In this document: positions 36,039 through 47,465 of the stretch, piece by piece
Layout: each line of letters begins with the position of its first letter
Position numbering within the stretch: position 1 is the first letter of the stretch
Assembly (NCBI GenBank): GCA_023374045.1
Contig: CM041776.1
Span: 349,865,636-349,929,635 of the forward strand
DNA from: Limonium bicolor
Taxonomy: Eukaryota > Streptophyta > Magnoliopsida > Caryophyllales > Plumbaginaceae
Length of the DNA: 64,000 nucleotides
Direction of reading: 5' to 3'
Made by a program: the position numbers and the translations under genes
The notes under the pieces: generated by a model
Database searches by the model: none
Told to the model about the DNA's origin: nothing
What the model saw: only the letters and a program-made list of their open reading frames with translations

Positions 36039-36912
36039 ATTTGTTTGCAGCCCGACAAATATTTTGTGTTATTAATTTCTTTCTCAATTGTTTTAAATAC
36101 ACCAGTTCCAACCACTCACATTATCCTGTCTGCACTTATGCCCAATTCGAAGACACAATGCTTTCAACCATGGCCCATAGGAGGGGGACTTTCACTGAAG
36201 TCCTTGAACCTTGGACAGTCTTTGGTAGCGTGGGTGAATAAACCACACTTAAAGCATATTGAGGCATCTTTTCATAGGATAGTCGAGGAGCGAGGGAGAA
36301 CCCTCCAGAGTAAAGGATATATAACACGAAATCAGCTTAAATATATCGTGCTTAACCTTTATCCTTGTGAATTCTCCTCCAAAGTGACCCTCATCTTCTT
36401 CATCGTCAAAGAAAGTCCCAAGGCTCGAATCAAGGTGCTAACAAAATAACTTATGACGGAGGATGAAGGGAAATTATGGATCCAAATCCAAAACGGGATA
36501 AAATTAAAATCATGATCTTTAGGTGCTCTCCGCGGGTGGCCCTGCTGCAAGACTAGAAGGGAACTATCAAAAGTCCATGGCCCTCGCTGAGGATCTCAGT
36601 GACGTTTCCATCGCTGCGTAGTTTGAACATAAAGAGGTTTTTGCCAACACTTTTAACCTTGATCTGTCCATGCAATTTCCAAGCCTTATCAAAGGCCCCT
36701 TCCAAAACCCGAACACCAGTGATTCGAGAAGTGAACAACTTACCCAAGATGCAACAGTCATAATTTTGGTGGCCAACCTGTCCCAACAGGTCATCAAGAT
36801 TCATAAAGAAGCCTTCCATTGTCATAAGTGAGAGCTTAACACATCGGGTGACAATATCATTGACTTGATCGTTTGAATGGGAGTTCCATTGTTGAGCCGA
36901 AGGGAGTACCAA
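36039..36912 (-). pseudogene. LINE ORF1 remnant (DUF4283 + zinc knuckle)
   Basis: ORF1 of plant LINEs encodes a nucleic-acid-binding protein that coats the element RNA. The minus-strand frame 36912-36553 reads the DUF4283 pattern: CCILGKLFTSRITGVRVLEG, then FDKAWKLHGQIKVKSVGKNLFMFKL. After a one-base shift it gives PWTFDSSLLVLQQ and, near 36450, FIPFWIWIHNFPS. A CCHC zinc knuckle C-FK-C-GLFT-H-ATKD-C follows at about 36220-36260. At least two frameshifts and several stops make it a pseudogene. The left end abuts the inserted LTR. Confidence 0.75.
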
Positions 36913-37100
36913 TAGCGTAGAGCGGGGAGGAAGAGGAGATAGTGGATGAATGGTAGGTTAGATGGAGCAATTTTGGGGAAGATGAAAGATCAAAAACCCA
37001 CATGCAAAGGGTAATGATGAACAGTTGTATTCCAATGGGGGACATTGGGAATGTCGCCAGTTGGTACTTCAAAGAGACAGATGGAGGAGAATCGCAAGCA

Positions 37101-37423
37101 AGGCCTTCTCGATTAGGAGAGATGAGTCCACTAATAGTTGTAGATACATGAATATGGAACTATAAGGATTTTATTTATATAGTTTAATTGCTACCTAAAA
37201 AACTGAAACAAAAACGACTTAGCTAGTTGCTATTTCAATAGATCAGATCGATGCCATTAAAAATTTAATGAATAAGGTTTTTGAGAATTGTGACATCTCT
37301 CATTCTATATTGATTTAGGACCTTGCTATTCAGTCAAAATACACACTACTTACTCAAACTAATACAAGGCCCAACCGCATACATTGAGACATGATACTAT
37401 TGGGCTTATTACAACTTGAGCCT
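37101..37423. other. Possible copia 3' LTR remnant
   Basis: Lies just past the end of the antisense copia pol. On the minus strand a purine-rich CAAGGGGAAGTAAAAGA at about 37430 could be the polypurine tract, so this stretch may be part of the 3' LTR. No LTR boundary could be confirmed. Confidence 0.35.
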
Positions 37424-39383
37424 TTATCTTTTACTTCCCCTTGAGTCAAAGCTCCCTATCACAGGTAGCATTGACCAACATTTATGAAACAAAGGTGTAC
37501 TTAGGGTTTTAGTTAAACAGTCTACTGGTTTTTCTTTCAAGGGGAGATGTTCAACCCGCAAAGATCCATTCATGATTCTTTCTCTCACAAAATGAAAATC
37601 GAGGGCCAAGTGTTTGACGCTGCTTTTTAATATTGGGTTGAACAAGAGAAAAGTGGCCTCCAAATTATCACACAAAATCTTGGGAGGAGAGTTGAGTTGC
37701 AACCCTAATTCCACCATCAATTGTTGTAGCCAATTTGCCTCCGCCACTCCCATTGTTAAAGCTTTGTATTCTGCCTTCGTTGTGGAGCGAGACCCAATGG
37801 TCTGCTTGCAGGATCCCAATAGATGAGATTGTGGCCAAGAAACACCATAATATCGGAGATCAAATGACGATCAGTAATACTCCTAGCCCATTCTACATTC
37901 GTGAAGACTTGTACAGTTCCAGAGGGCTTTACATAGAAGAAAAGCCCTGTGTTTCGGGTATGATTTAGGTACCTTCGTATGTGTTTTACGGTTTTGCAAT
38001 AATTTTCCTTGGGTGGGTGCTTGTATTTGCAAACTTGATTGACTGTGAAGGTAATGTCGAGCCTTGTGCATGATAAATACTGGAGGCTGCCAACTATACT
38101 TCTATGATAGGTAGGATCTACAACTGTCGAAGAATCATATGTCTCAATCTTTTTAGTGGTTGCCATACGTGTAGAAGTATACTTAGAGTTGACCATATTT
38201 GTTATGTGCAACAAATTTGTAATATATTGTTGTTGGGAAAGATAGAGACCTTATGTAGTTCAAGAAACAAGGACACTTAGGAAGTAACTTAGGTCTCCAA
38301 TGTCAGTAATATGGAACTTTGAAGCAACATACTTGATAAGCTTTTGAACTAGCTGCGCTAATGACCCAGTAATTAGGCTATCATCAATGTAGACTAGAAC
38401 ATAAATCATATCCTTCCCCTGGTTGAAAACAAATAAAGAGTGATTTGATTGGGAGATAGCAAACCCCAACTCCACCAGAAATGAGCTTAATTTTGCATAC
38501 CAAGCACGGGGAGATTGTTTAAGGTCATAGAGAGAATGCTGAAGCTTACAAACATGATTAGAAAATTCAACATTAACCCAAAAACCTATTTTATATTATC
38601 CTCCTCTTCCAAATCATCATGTAGAAAGAAAATTTGGATGACAATTTGTTTAAGAGGCCAGTTGTGAGATACTGCAATAGAAAGAACCAAGTGAATTGTA
38701 GATTGTTTGACAACGAGACTAAAAGTCTCATTGTAATCAAATTCAAGACTTCGGACAAATCCTTGAGCTACCATTCTTGCCTTTATTTTATCTAATTGAC
38801 ATTCTATTATTTTCTTAGTTATGAATACCCATTTAACTCCAAAAGGTTTCATGTGTGATTGATAGGGGACTAGCAGCCTAGTATTGTTTCTTTCCCAAGC
38901 CTGAAATTCTTATTTCATGGCAGATACCTTGTCTGAATATTTCATTGCATGTTTAAGGGTAGGACAATCAGGAACAATTTATGTGGTGTGAAACTGGTAA
39001 TTGATAGTACCAACAATACATTGGAGAGGCTTGAGAGAATTGGTTGTAGAATGTGTTTGTGTTGGATGGGTAGGCTGTAGTAGTGGGTTAGGAGGACAAA
39101 TTGTGGCTTCTGATGTGGTTGGAGAATAATTTATGTCAGGAGGGTGGGGTAAGGATATAAGCAAAGGGCTATGGTCATTGGTGGAGGTACAAAGGCATGT
39201 TGAGTAGAAATAGAGGTGGGTGAGGTGGAATGAGGATCATCAGCAGGATTTGACTGATTTGGTGTGGTTAAGGGTAGGGAGGAGGAGGTCAAGTTTGACT
39301 GATTTGGTGGAGGAGGTCAAGTTTGACTGATTTGGTGTGGTTAAAGGTAAGGATGGGGAGGTCAAATTTGGAATGAGGAGATT
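37424..39383 (-). pseudogene. Ty1/copia reverse transcriptase-RNase H remnant
   Basis: In an active element these domains copy the RNA into DNA. In minus-strand order the segments are: a Pro/Ser/Thr-rich linker (39164-38979), the reverse transcriptase start KPFGVKWVFITKK...KARMVAQGF (38852-38586), the catalytic region IYVLVYIDDSLITG (near 38390), the thumb region YHRSIVGSLQYLS (38214-37756), and RNase H with SRSTTKAEYKALTMGVAEANWLQQL...CDN (37819-37424). The YIDD catalytic box is retained. Each segment is in a different frame, and integrase and gag are missing on the right, where a large LTR element begins at 39384. The order and motifs are unmistakably copia. It is dead. Confidence 0.85.
39249..39366. 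repeat. Tandem repeat in copia linker, 45/28/45 bp
   Basis: Three copies starting TTTGACTGATTTGGTG and ending GGAGGTCAAG. The middle one lacks 17 bp (TGGTTAAGGGTAGGGAG-like). They lie in the antisense linker before the reverse transcriptase. Confidence 0.8.
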
Positions 39384-41124
39384 TGAAATACCCCTAACTA
39401 ATAAGTTATGGTTTAAACATCTACTAATGATGTATTAAGGCTAACATATGCCTTAACAATATTGGGTAACAATCCAAAAACAAAAACAAGCAAAAACATG
39501 CTTAAAAATCACTTAAGGCAAATTATGCTCTAAAGAAGCCTTAAGGATTGTAAGTTTAGTTAGGGTCCAGAGTGGATCCCTAAGCCTTATAATTAAGGCA
39601 TTAACATAATAAAACCATTACAAAAAAAAAACAAACTCTAGAAAAAGTTAAAACACAAAAGGAGCTCTAAAACTTCTTAAGACACATTTTTAAGAATGTG
39701 TTCAAAAGTTGACTTTGTGTGGCTAAAGAGCCTTGTATACACCTTAATCAACATGTGTACTACTTAGTATCACATTAGTAACCCTGAATCAAAGGGCTTA
39801 CAAAAAAATTCAAAGTTTGGCACCAAAATGTGAATAGTACCCAAATAGTATCAAATTAAGCCTTGATCACCTAGTTTGGTCAATGGTCAATATAAGACCA
39901 TAAAATTCACCAAAGTGGGCGGAAATATGAGGAGGATGACAGCTTGATTAAGCTAGGAAAATATCTCACAAAGAGATGAGTCATCTTATTACTATTCCAC
40001 TAATGACTTACTTTACCTTAAAAGTCAAAATTTGCATTTCTCTTTCATCTCCTCCTATTCAGCCGTGTTCTTCATCTTCAAACCCTCCCTTTCTATCCTT
40101 ATAGTGTTCTTGAGATATCTCATTCAAAATCCAACTCCCATGGCTTAAGGTAAGCGCTAAATTCATGTAATATACCATTCTCTTCATCTCTTCATTGTCT
40201 ATCCAATGAGCTAACAATCAAACCACTTCCACCCCTCATCTAGTGGGATTTCCTCTTGCAAGATCCACCATAATTTTGGATGAAATCAATTCCTTAGAGG
40301 AAAGAAAGGAAAAATCACTTCTTAAGGTAAAAATGTGCTTTAAGACTTCATCTTCATTTCTATCTTTGTAATGGCTGAATTCCATGAGTATTTCCACCCA
40401 GTTCCTTCCATATTTCATGCTTAATTAGTAGCATCTCCTTAACCTTGAATAGGTGGCCGTATCCAAGCTTAAAATCATTCCTTAAGGCATTTTACAAAGG
40501 TAAACTAAGCTAGCTTTCTACCTTGTCTTGTTCAGCTAATTTAGCATGACTTTGAAGGAGAACTAACACTCCTTTTGTTCTCCAAAATACAGCTGAAAAT
40601 ACCTTAAATACCCCATAAATTAATATACATTAAGTTAGGGTATTTCTTTTATTAAACCCCAAATAGTACTATTAAACACTAAATTATTATATGGTATTAT
40701 GAATTTAATAATAAGATTTATAAGTTAATCAATCTTGGAAAAATTTCTAAACACTCCAATTGTATTATAAATATTTTAGAAATATTTGGGGCATTGATTT
40801 CAATCTTAAAAGCCAATATAAAAATGAAGGAAACCTTAAAGCTCCTTAAGCCTTGCTAGGGTTGACTTTTTTAGAATGGTCAAACCAGCCCATGAAATCT
40901 ATATCAATAAAAATATTATGGAAAACCAAGAAGATTGATAATAAGAACGTTAAAAACGAATCATCCTAGCCAAAGTTATGATATAATGAAGTTTAGAGCC
41001 AAAATTTTGAAAGTCGCTGACATGGCTTGGGCTTTCTGACTCATCCACGTGTTCCTCGGGAGTAGTGCCACACCAAATTGCCAGATTTCCCCCAAAATCG
41101 GCTAAGTCTTCTCAGCCTCTTCCT
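39384..41124 (+). repeat. Left part of an interrupted chromovirus-like LTR
   Basis: Starts TGAAATACCCCTAACTAATA, the same style as the giant LTR start TGAAACACCC. No coding sequence. CTTAAGG/CCTTAA words are very frequent from about 39430 to 40860. It is interrupted at 41124 by the giant-LTR element. The proposed continuation is 55448-58870, giving one LTR of about 5.2 kb. The joining is inference from the 5-bp flank (TTCCT/TTCCA) and from matching LTR-like ends. Confidence 0.55.
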
Positions 41125-41240
41125 TGAAACACCCATAAACAAATAAACAAATAAAATCATAAACGAGTGAGGACTATCCGAGAATAACGTGTCACATAAT
41201 TCGGGACACGTGATAATGCACGAACAATTAAATTAAGTAC

Positions 41241-41256
41241 GGACATATATATGTCC
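41241..41256. repeat. 16-bp perfect palindrome in 5' LTR
   Basis: GGACATATATATGTCC, repeated at 48676-48691 in the 3' LTR. It lies in a 300-bp stretch full of ATATAC/GTATAT and GTCGC/GCGAC words in both orientations. Confidence 0.9.
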
Positions 41257-41544
41257 GAGGACATGAGAACGTGACATATTAATACAGTCGCGTACATATA
41301 TATATACGTATATAAAAATACATATACGTAACATTACAACATTATAACGTCGCATAGTTACACATAACTATAACGCGACAAAATAAAAGGGGGCGTATAT
41401 AAATATACATGTACGTATAAATGACTAGCGACGTATAAAATTAATAACGCGACATATTATATAGTCGCTTATATATATATAAATGAACATGTATATAGCT
41501 TTTACAAAAAAAAGGGGGAAAAGGGAGCAAAGACGCTCCCGCTG

Positions 41545-41599
41545 AGGTTCAAACCCGAGACCTCCCATACTTTCCCCAAGTGCTTAACCGGTTGAGCTA
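41545..41599 (-). repeat. tRNA-like Pol III module 3 (5' LTR)
   Basis: The minus strand reads an A-box-like TAGCTCAACCGGTTAAGCA (41581-41599) and a B-box-like GGGTTTGAACCT (41545-41556), followed by a T-rich end at about 41505-41515. The B box has lost its CpG (TTCAAA on the plus strand) relative to the 3' LTR copy. Confidence 0.65.
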
Positions 41600-43199
41600 T
41601 GCTCATATTCGGTATCTAACCCACACGAATTAAAACTAGTGTCAATCAACGAGATTAAATACAAAAAAAAGAGAAGAAAACTATCTTCTTCTTCTTCTTC
41701 CTCGATACAGCAGAATCGAACTAAAAAAAAAAAAGAAGACATTCCCCTTGTTCTCAACTACCAGGCGACAGGGCGTTATGTTTTTCTCCACGCCAGTTCT
41801 TTCTAACCTGAGACCACCTCTTCATGATTCGATTATCTATCTCCATCCTCTCCTCCTGTTCCTGTGATATCGAGAATAAAAAAAATTAGCTAGCTTGCAG
41901 ACCCGCACACTCACGCAGGTATGGTCAGGTACAGGGCACGTAGAAACCTGGTGTAAACAGAGACAATCCACTCTGGATTTGCTTGCCTAACACATTAACT
42001 AAGCGTGGAGTCTGCTGGAATTTGAGACCATTATTTCCCCTCAGTCCCTGTGCATGTCAGTTACGCCACTCACCAACTAACTCCCTTATTCCCTCTGTCT
42101 ACCCTTTGTGGCATCGGGGATCAAGAAAACCATAATAACAGACCCACACATGTTTCTGGTTGTATATGAAATCAGAAGCACAAACTGAGGTACCCTTGAT
42201 TTCAGAAAAAAAAATACTCAAAGAAACCAACATGCGTGTCACGATCTACCCTTTCTCAAACCTCCACACTTTGACCACACCGAATTCCCATAAATTCTCA
42301 TTGGAACTTCATCCCACTAAGAGTCACCTGATTTTTCTACACTTAATCTCCCTTGCCTTGTGCCACTGGATTAATACAACACTCAGACCATCTCCTTTCT
42401 CTGCACACTTGCATGCCCACGACCTGTAGTAGCCAACTTGAACCCTTGTTGTTACTCTTGCGTGAAGTTTCAGTAAGAAATAACCAAAGCAACAGCATGC
42501 ACAACAGAATCTGCTATGTTCCAAACTTCACGCATCAGAGCTGCTCTTTTGTTCAAACTTCTACTCGCTAGCACAACACGATCAGGAGGAAAACAGCTCT
42601 ATTCCTCCTTTTCCTCTGGTGTATTCTGTTCGAAAACTAGCACTGCAACTCTTGGATCTTTCCTTCATAATCTGTAACATTGATTCCTTGATCTTTCCTT
42701 GACATGTCAGTAACAGCTACTCTTCTGTTCCTGCATGAGACCCACTGCACCTCCTTTCGAAAGATCATACCAGAATCAATTCAGAAACAGCAGCACTCTG
42801 GTTGGAAAATCAGTTCAAGGTAAGCCATGGAACAGATTCCATTTTTAATCTCTCTTCTGTTGCTGATGTCGGAAACAAATGCAGACCGCTCATCCTAAAA
42901 CTATCCTTGATCATGGGTAACATTCTGTTCAAGATTATACTGATAAACCCTATAAACTATAAGCTATGTCTAAACTGATCTCATGATCTGAAACCAAAAC
43001 AATCTGTCAAGTTTCAGTTGTAGAACGTAAATGAAGTTGAGGAAAATGGTGCACCGAACTTGATCTTTCTTTCCCTTCTGAAACCTTGCTCCTGTATACC
43101 TGAGTTGCAAGGGTAATGAGAGTGTGGTAGGAAGTTAAAAATGAACTCAAGACACTGCCAAAAGAGTGAATTAAGTCGATATATATATTTAGGAGTTCG

Positions 43200-45620
43200 A
43201 GGTCAGTTTAAGCTATGAAAAATAAAAGAAACTCAAGGAAAGTGTATTCAGATTTGGGTTTCGGTTTCTGAAACTTGTGTTTCAGTATGAATGAGTTTCT
43301 GCGGCTTCAGTCTGTACCTTGGGTTGTTTTAGAATTAAAAACTGTATTAAAAGCACATAACTAAGTAACTAAACAAGTTGAGGAGAATGGGAGATGGGTT
43401 AGATAACTGAAAACTAAATGCATCAGTTTATACCTTCTGCATCTGTTGCAATTTCAGCAGCCAAAACTATGCTGTCTTGGGTCTGTATTATAGCTAAGGT
43501 TGTCTTAGGAACGTAACTAAAAAGATAAACCAGGTGAGGAGTAAACGAATCTAAATATACCTAATATACTCAAGTAAGTTATACACACTTTGGAACAGAA
43601 TTAGAGGACAGATTACTAATGAAACAATAAGAGAATAGCTCATCATTTCTAAGATCAGTTCTGCAGATCTTGTGTTTCAACATAGGAATGCATCAGAAGT
43701 GTTAATCGAGCTGTGTGGGTTGTCCCTTGGATTTAAAACGTGGCTAGAACATTAGACCAAGCAAGCAAATACTCAGAGATAAACTGAAAGACAGATCCAT
43801 AGCAGACAGAAAAGTAACTGGGGAGAAGTGCGACAGTTCTGGTTGCTTTGAGTAACTCTGGAATGTGCTTCTGGGTAATTGAATTCAGGGGATATATGAG
43901 TGCGACATAGGGGTGAGAATGCAGTTGGAAACATGTTAATTGGTTTAACTAAGAGTGTCAACCCTGTGGGAGAAACAAGAAATCAAATTGGTGAACAAAC
44001 TGAATTCAAGAAGTTCAGCCACATTTTCAGTTTTTCATCTTCATCAGTTGCATGTTTCTGTTAGTTAGTTTCTAAAACCTTTTGTCTCAATAAAGGTAAG
44101 TTCAGTAGTAATAACAATGTTGTTCGGGGGTTAAAATTATACTACAACTCTTAACTCAGCAGTTGAACAATTGGGGAAAAACTGAAAGGAGATTGAGAAG
44201 CAAGAGTGAAACAGAAGAAAGAAGCATCAGTTTCAGTTTCTGAAATGTGGTGTTTTCTGTATATCAGTTCCTCAGGGGTATAACCATGTTGTTTGTGGGC
44301 TCTCTTGAGGATAGAACCATAGGAAGACACCCAATTAAGAAGCTAAATAACTTTGAGGAAAAGAGAACTGAAAGACCTGATGTTTAAGCCACAGTTTGTG
44401 GTTCCTGTTTTATCCTGTTTCAGTTTTAGTGTAAGGAACTGCTCGGGGGTGTGTTCCTTGCTCTTCAGGTTATGTTGGGTTTAGAAGTTTGATAGAACAG
44501 TTAACCACGTGAGCTATCAATGGGGGAGGGGTTGGAAGACAGCTTAATAACAAAACAGAAAGACAAAAGAGACTAGAACTATATCAGAGCATGTCACAGT
44601 TTTTTTTTCAGATTGAGTTTCTGTGTAAAGAGTTTCTTAGAGAATTTGTCTAGGAGACATAGGGTCTGTTTTTGAATTTAGAATCGTGGAACAACCACTT
44701 AGCCAAGGGGAAACAGATTGGGGGGAACTGAGATCAAATTAAAAAAACAGAAAGAAAACGGGAGACAATAATGTATCGATTTCATAGTTCCAGTTTTTTT
44801 TCAGTTTCAGTTTTCATCTCTGGGGTTCTTGTCTCAGCATAAGTCTCTGTAAGATTTACAAGTCATGGGTTGTCTGGAGCTTAAGATCGTGTTAGAGCAC
44901 TTAACTACATCACCCAGCAAAGAGAGGAGAGGTAGAGGTCAAGCTAAGTAACAGAAAGAAAGGATAGAAATCAAGTCATATCGGTTTCTGATTTCAGTGT
45001 TCCTACAACTTGTATGGTCTGCATAACATCATTACAGAGGGGGGTTAACAATGTTGTTTATAGATGGTTTTTAATTTAAAATATCTCTAATACACCTAAC
45101 TGAGGTTATACACGCTTGTGAAAGATAGAAACCAAAGAGATACATCAGAAAAGGAGTTGGGATTGAGGGATGCATAGGTTGTTTACTTCAGCTTTCTGAA
45201 ATTTATGTTCCAGTAAGGTCAACTTCCAGAGGTGGTCTAAGGGTGGTTTGGTTTAAAAATAAACTCATATCCTATCTAGTAACTGCATCTAGGATAGCAA
45301 ACCATTTTTGAGAAGACTAAACATCAGTGGAACCAAAGACAAACAAGAACCAAGAAGAAACATATAAACTGTGGTTTTGGATTTCGATAATAAGTAGCTT
45401 CTGTATAGTTGGTATAGAGGGGTATTAAGAGTGTGATGATAGTTAAATGATAGATCCAAAACAGTACTAATACCTCTAACTAGTTGATGAAACCGTGTGG
45501 GGAAAGGTAAGCCTCAGTTGATACATTAAGGGAGAGGTCAAGTGGGATTAGACGCCAAAATTATGTTACAGTTTTGCAAAATTTGGACTGCTGTATAAAT
45601 GGGTTTTACTGGTATCTTAT
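43200..45620 (+). repeat. Degenerate ~192 bp tandem array (5' LTR)
   Basis: A TTTCTGAAATTTGTGTTTCAGTA-like phrase recurs about 13 times (near 43265, 43447, 43655, 43845, 44035, 44240, 44400, 44605, 44810, 44990, 45195, 45375 and 45570), with an average spacing of 192 bp. Between them come, in constant order, GGGTTGTTT, TTTAAAA, a TTAACTA phrase and GGGGAAAACTGAAAGA-like words. Units are strongly diverged from each other, but the two LTRs match closely, so the array is older than the insertion. Confidence 0.7.
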
Positions 45621-46307
45621 GGTCTATATTATCAATATGCAAGGAATTAAACATTACCCACCTATTTATTTAAGGGGGAATACACATTAGACAAGTCATA
45701 TCTATGTTATACAAACTTGTTACATAACTAGCGCTTACAACGCTCTAAAACATTAACTAAGGAAAAAGGGCTTAGTTAACATGTAAATAAAGATATGAGT
45801 ATCCTAGGAGTAAGTTAAGCCTAGAATTAATGCATGTGAAGTTCTAGGAGTCAATACAAACTAAGCATGTAACAACATACCTAGGGAATAACATACGATA
45901 TTAAGTGTCGTCACATAAAATAATAAGCTGACACATTGTTTTTAATTAACGTTAGGGTCGTGACGAACATCAACCAGGACCTTGTGTGTGAGACGACTCT
46001 TCCTTCTATATAAGGTATGGACATGTGTTGTTCGTATGTTGCCGTGTTACAAGGCTTGTGTGCTATGTGCCTTGTCTGCCAATGACCTCAAGACTAAAGC
46101 ATGAAAATGGATTGTTTGTCTATCTTGCTTATTTGCTTGCGGTGTGCTTGTGTAAAGCATGGAAGTTGATTGCTTATTTAAATTGCGGTATTGGTTGATC
46201 TATGCCTGTTATACCTTACGTGCGTACACACAGTAACTTAGTCACTCCCGTTGATGTAAACTACGAGACGAAACTTAATGAATAATACAAACGAATAAGG
46301 AAACTAC

Positions 46308-46318
46308 TTATATAAAGG
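46308..46318 (+). promoter_or_regulatory. TATA box candidate in 5' LTR
   Basis: TTATATAAAGG, identical in the 3' LTR at 53890-53900. It lies about 1.55 kb before the LTR end. A weaker CTATATAAGG at about 46016 is changed to CTGTATAAGG in the 3' LTR. Confidence 0.45.
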
Positions 46319-46589
46319 AAAACTCCTCTCTAACCATGGAGGACTCCCAAGGACGCCCACTATGGTGTCAAATTATTTACGATAAGTGAATGCCCTATTG
46401 AGGACTGCCATCGACACCCAGAATGGTGTCAAGCTGAACAAAAAGGAAAGACACATAATAAGTAAATATCAACTGGTGGAACATGAGAATAACCCGGGAA
46501 GACAACATCTCGGGCCGCGCGGTATTGAATATATTCGGGAGTTGGTATCTGCATCAGATCCTTCGACCGACCATTGTGGAGCACATCTT

Positions 46590-46804
46590 GGGGTCTAAAG
46601 ACGACCCCTCTTTCTCGACGAACGACGCCGGGATTGGAAGATTGGCAATTTGGGAAGCATGACCTGGGGTCTAAAGATGACCCCTCTTTCCCGACTCGAC
46701 GTCGGGATTGGAGGATCAGCTAATTGGAGAGCATAACCTGGGGTCTAAAGATGACCCCTCTTTCTCGACGTATGACGCCGGGAATGGAGGTATGAGCTAT
46801 GGAG
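46590..46804 (+). repeat. Three 74-76 bp hairpin-bearing repeats (5' LTR)
   Basis: The units start at 46590, 46666 and 46740. Each contains GGGGTCTAAAGAYGACCCC (arms GGGGTC/GACCCC) followed by CTTTCYCGAC...GYCGGGA, a second inverted repeat. The copies in the 3' LTR start at 54172, 54248 and 54322. There the middle unit has lost its first stem (GTGGTCTAGAG). Confidence 0.9.
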
Positions 46805-46892
46805 GAGACGTCCTCTAACTTGCGGTAATAAGAGAATTCACAAATAATCCATAAAGAAGTGAGAAAAGATAAGCACCTATACTATATGGTCA

Positions 46893-47145
46893 CGGGATCT
46901 AACCCACATCCCCAGACTTGGTGCAAGGAAAGAGAAAGGAAATACACACCATGGGAATAAACGAAAACTTGTGTAATGAGACCAAGCAAATAAGAGAAAT
47001 TCACTAATGTGATCATTTAAGAAACAACGAATGAATAACACCTACATAATAAAGTCTCGGGATCTAACCTACACCCCCTGACTCGGTGCAAGAGAAGGAA
47101 GGAAAAACATGTGTAATGAGAACAAGAAAACAAGACGTAATCTCT
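46893..47145 (+). repeat. Two-copy repeat, about 166 bp period (5' LTR)
   Basis: CGGGATCTAACCCACATCCC and CGGGATCTAACCTACACCCC start similar segments near 46892 and 47058. Both continue with a GGTGCAAG...AAGGAA phrase and an ATGTGTAATGAGA-like phrase. The same pair is found in the 3' LTR. Confidence 0.7.
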
Positions 47146-47444
47146 TGAATGATCCCATAGTGAGGATCGACGGTATAATATACCTGCGCACACCTCCTAT
47201 GAATTACTTGATTGTTGTTGCTACATTAGCAGCTTATTGTGCTTGTTGCTTATTGATATTGCTATGCTCCTTGCAAAGTCGTGCTTGATTGCTTATTGAT
47301 ATTGCTATGCTACCGATGAGTGTGTATGGTATCATGATGTGCTGATGTGTGCTTTACTGCTTTACTATAGCATGTAAAATGACTTAATAATATTCGACCA
47401 AGTAGTCGTGTGGCCCGGCAACATACGGTCTTCACACGTTCATA

Positions 47445-47465
47445 CTCAGCGTAGTTTGCTGAGTC
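47445..47465 (+). terminator. Hairpin near LTR end, 7-bp arms
   Basis: ACTCAGC (47445-47451) and GCTGAGT (47459-47465) pair around GTAGTTT, about 400 bp before the LTR end. A T-rich TTTTTTCAGGTATT phrase follows. It may help define the RNA 3' end; that role is inference. The same hairpin occurs in the 3' LTR at about 55026-55046. Confidence 0.4.

Larger units (their letters stand above)
34657..36056 (+). mobile_element. Solo LTR, Tat/Athila-type Ty3/gypsy
   Basis: It begins TGATAAGTGCAAAACATATA, the start typical of Tat/Athila-group LTRs. It ends with the equally typical GGTTCGATACCCGGCC...TACTGTGACCGG...TTTGCAGCCCGACA. A TATA box lies inside (35126-35136). No internal region or second LTR follows. 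Left and right flanks do not give a perfect 5-bp duplication (CTTAT versus AATAT), so the right boundary is approximate. Confidence 0.7.
34488..37100 (-). mobile_element. LINE ORF1 fragment, split by solo LTR
   Basis: A minus-strand LINE piece starts near 37100. It reads DUF4283, a CCHC zinc knuckle, then (beyond an inserted LTR at 34657-36056) a C-terminal tail ending at about 34488. The endonuclease and reverse transcriptase parts are absent. It lies between the LysM gene and a decayed copia pol in the same orientation. Confidence 0.7.

Noticed and set aside
34657..36056. Complete retrotransposon
   Set aside because: Only one LTR is present. No internal domains, PBS or second LTR are next to it.
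46386..46598. Conserved 70-codon open frame present in both giant LTRs (also 53968-54180)
   Set aside because: It differs by three bases, two silent and one changing Gln to His, the same rate as non-coding parts of the LTR. No domain is seen. LTR identity alone explains the conservation.
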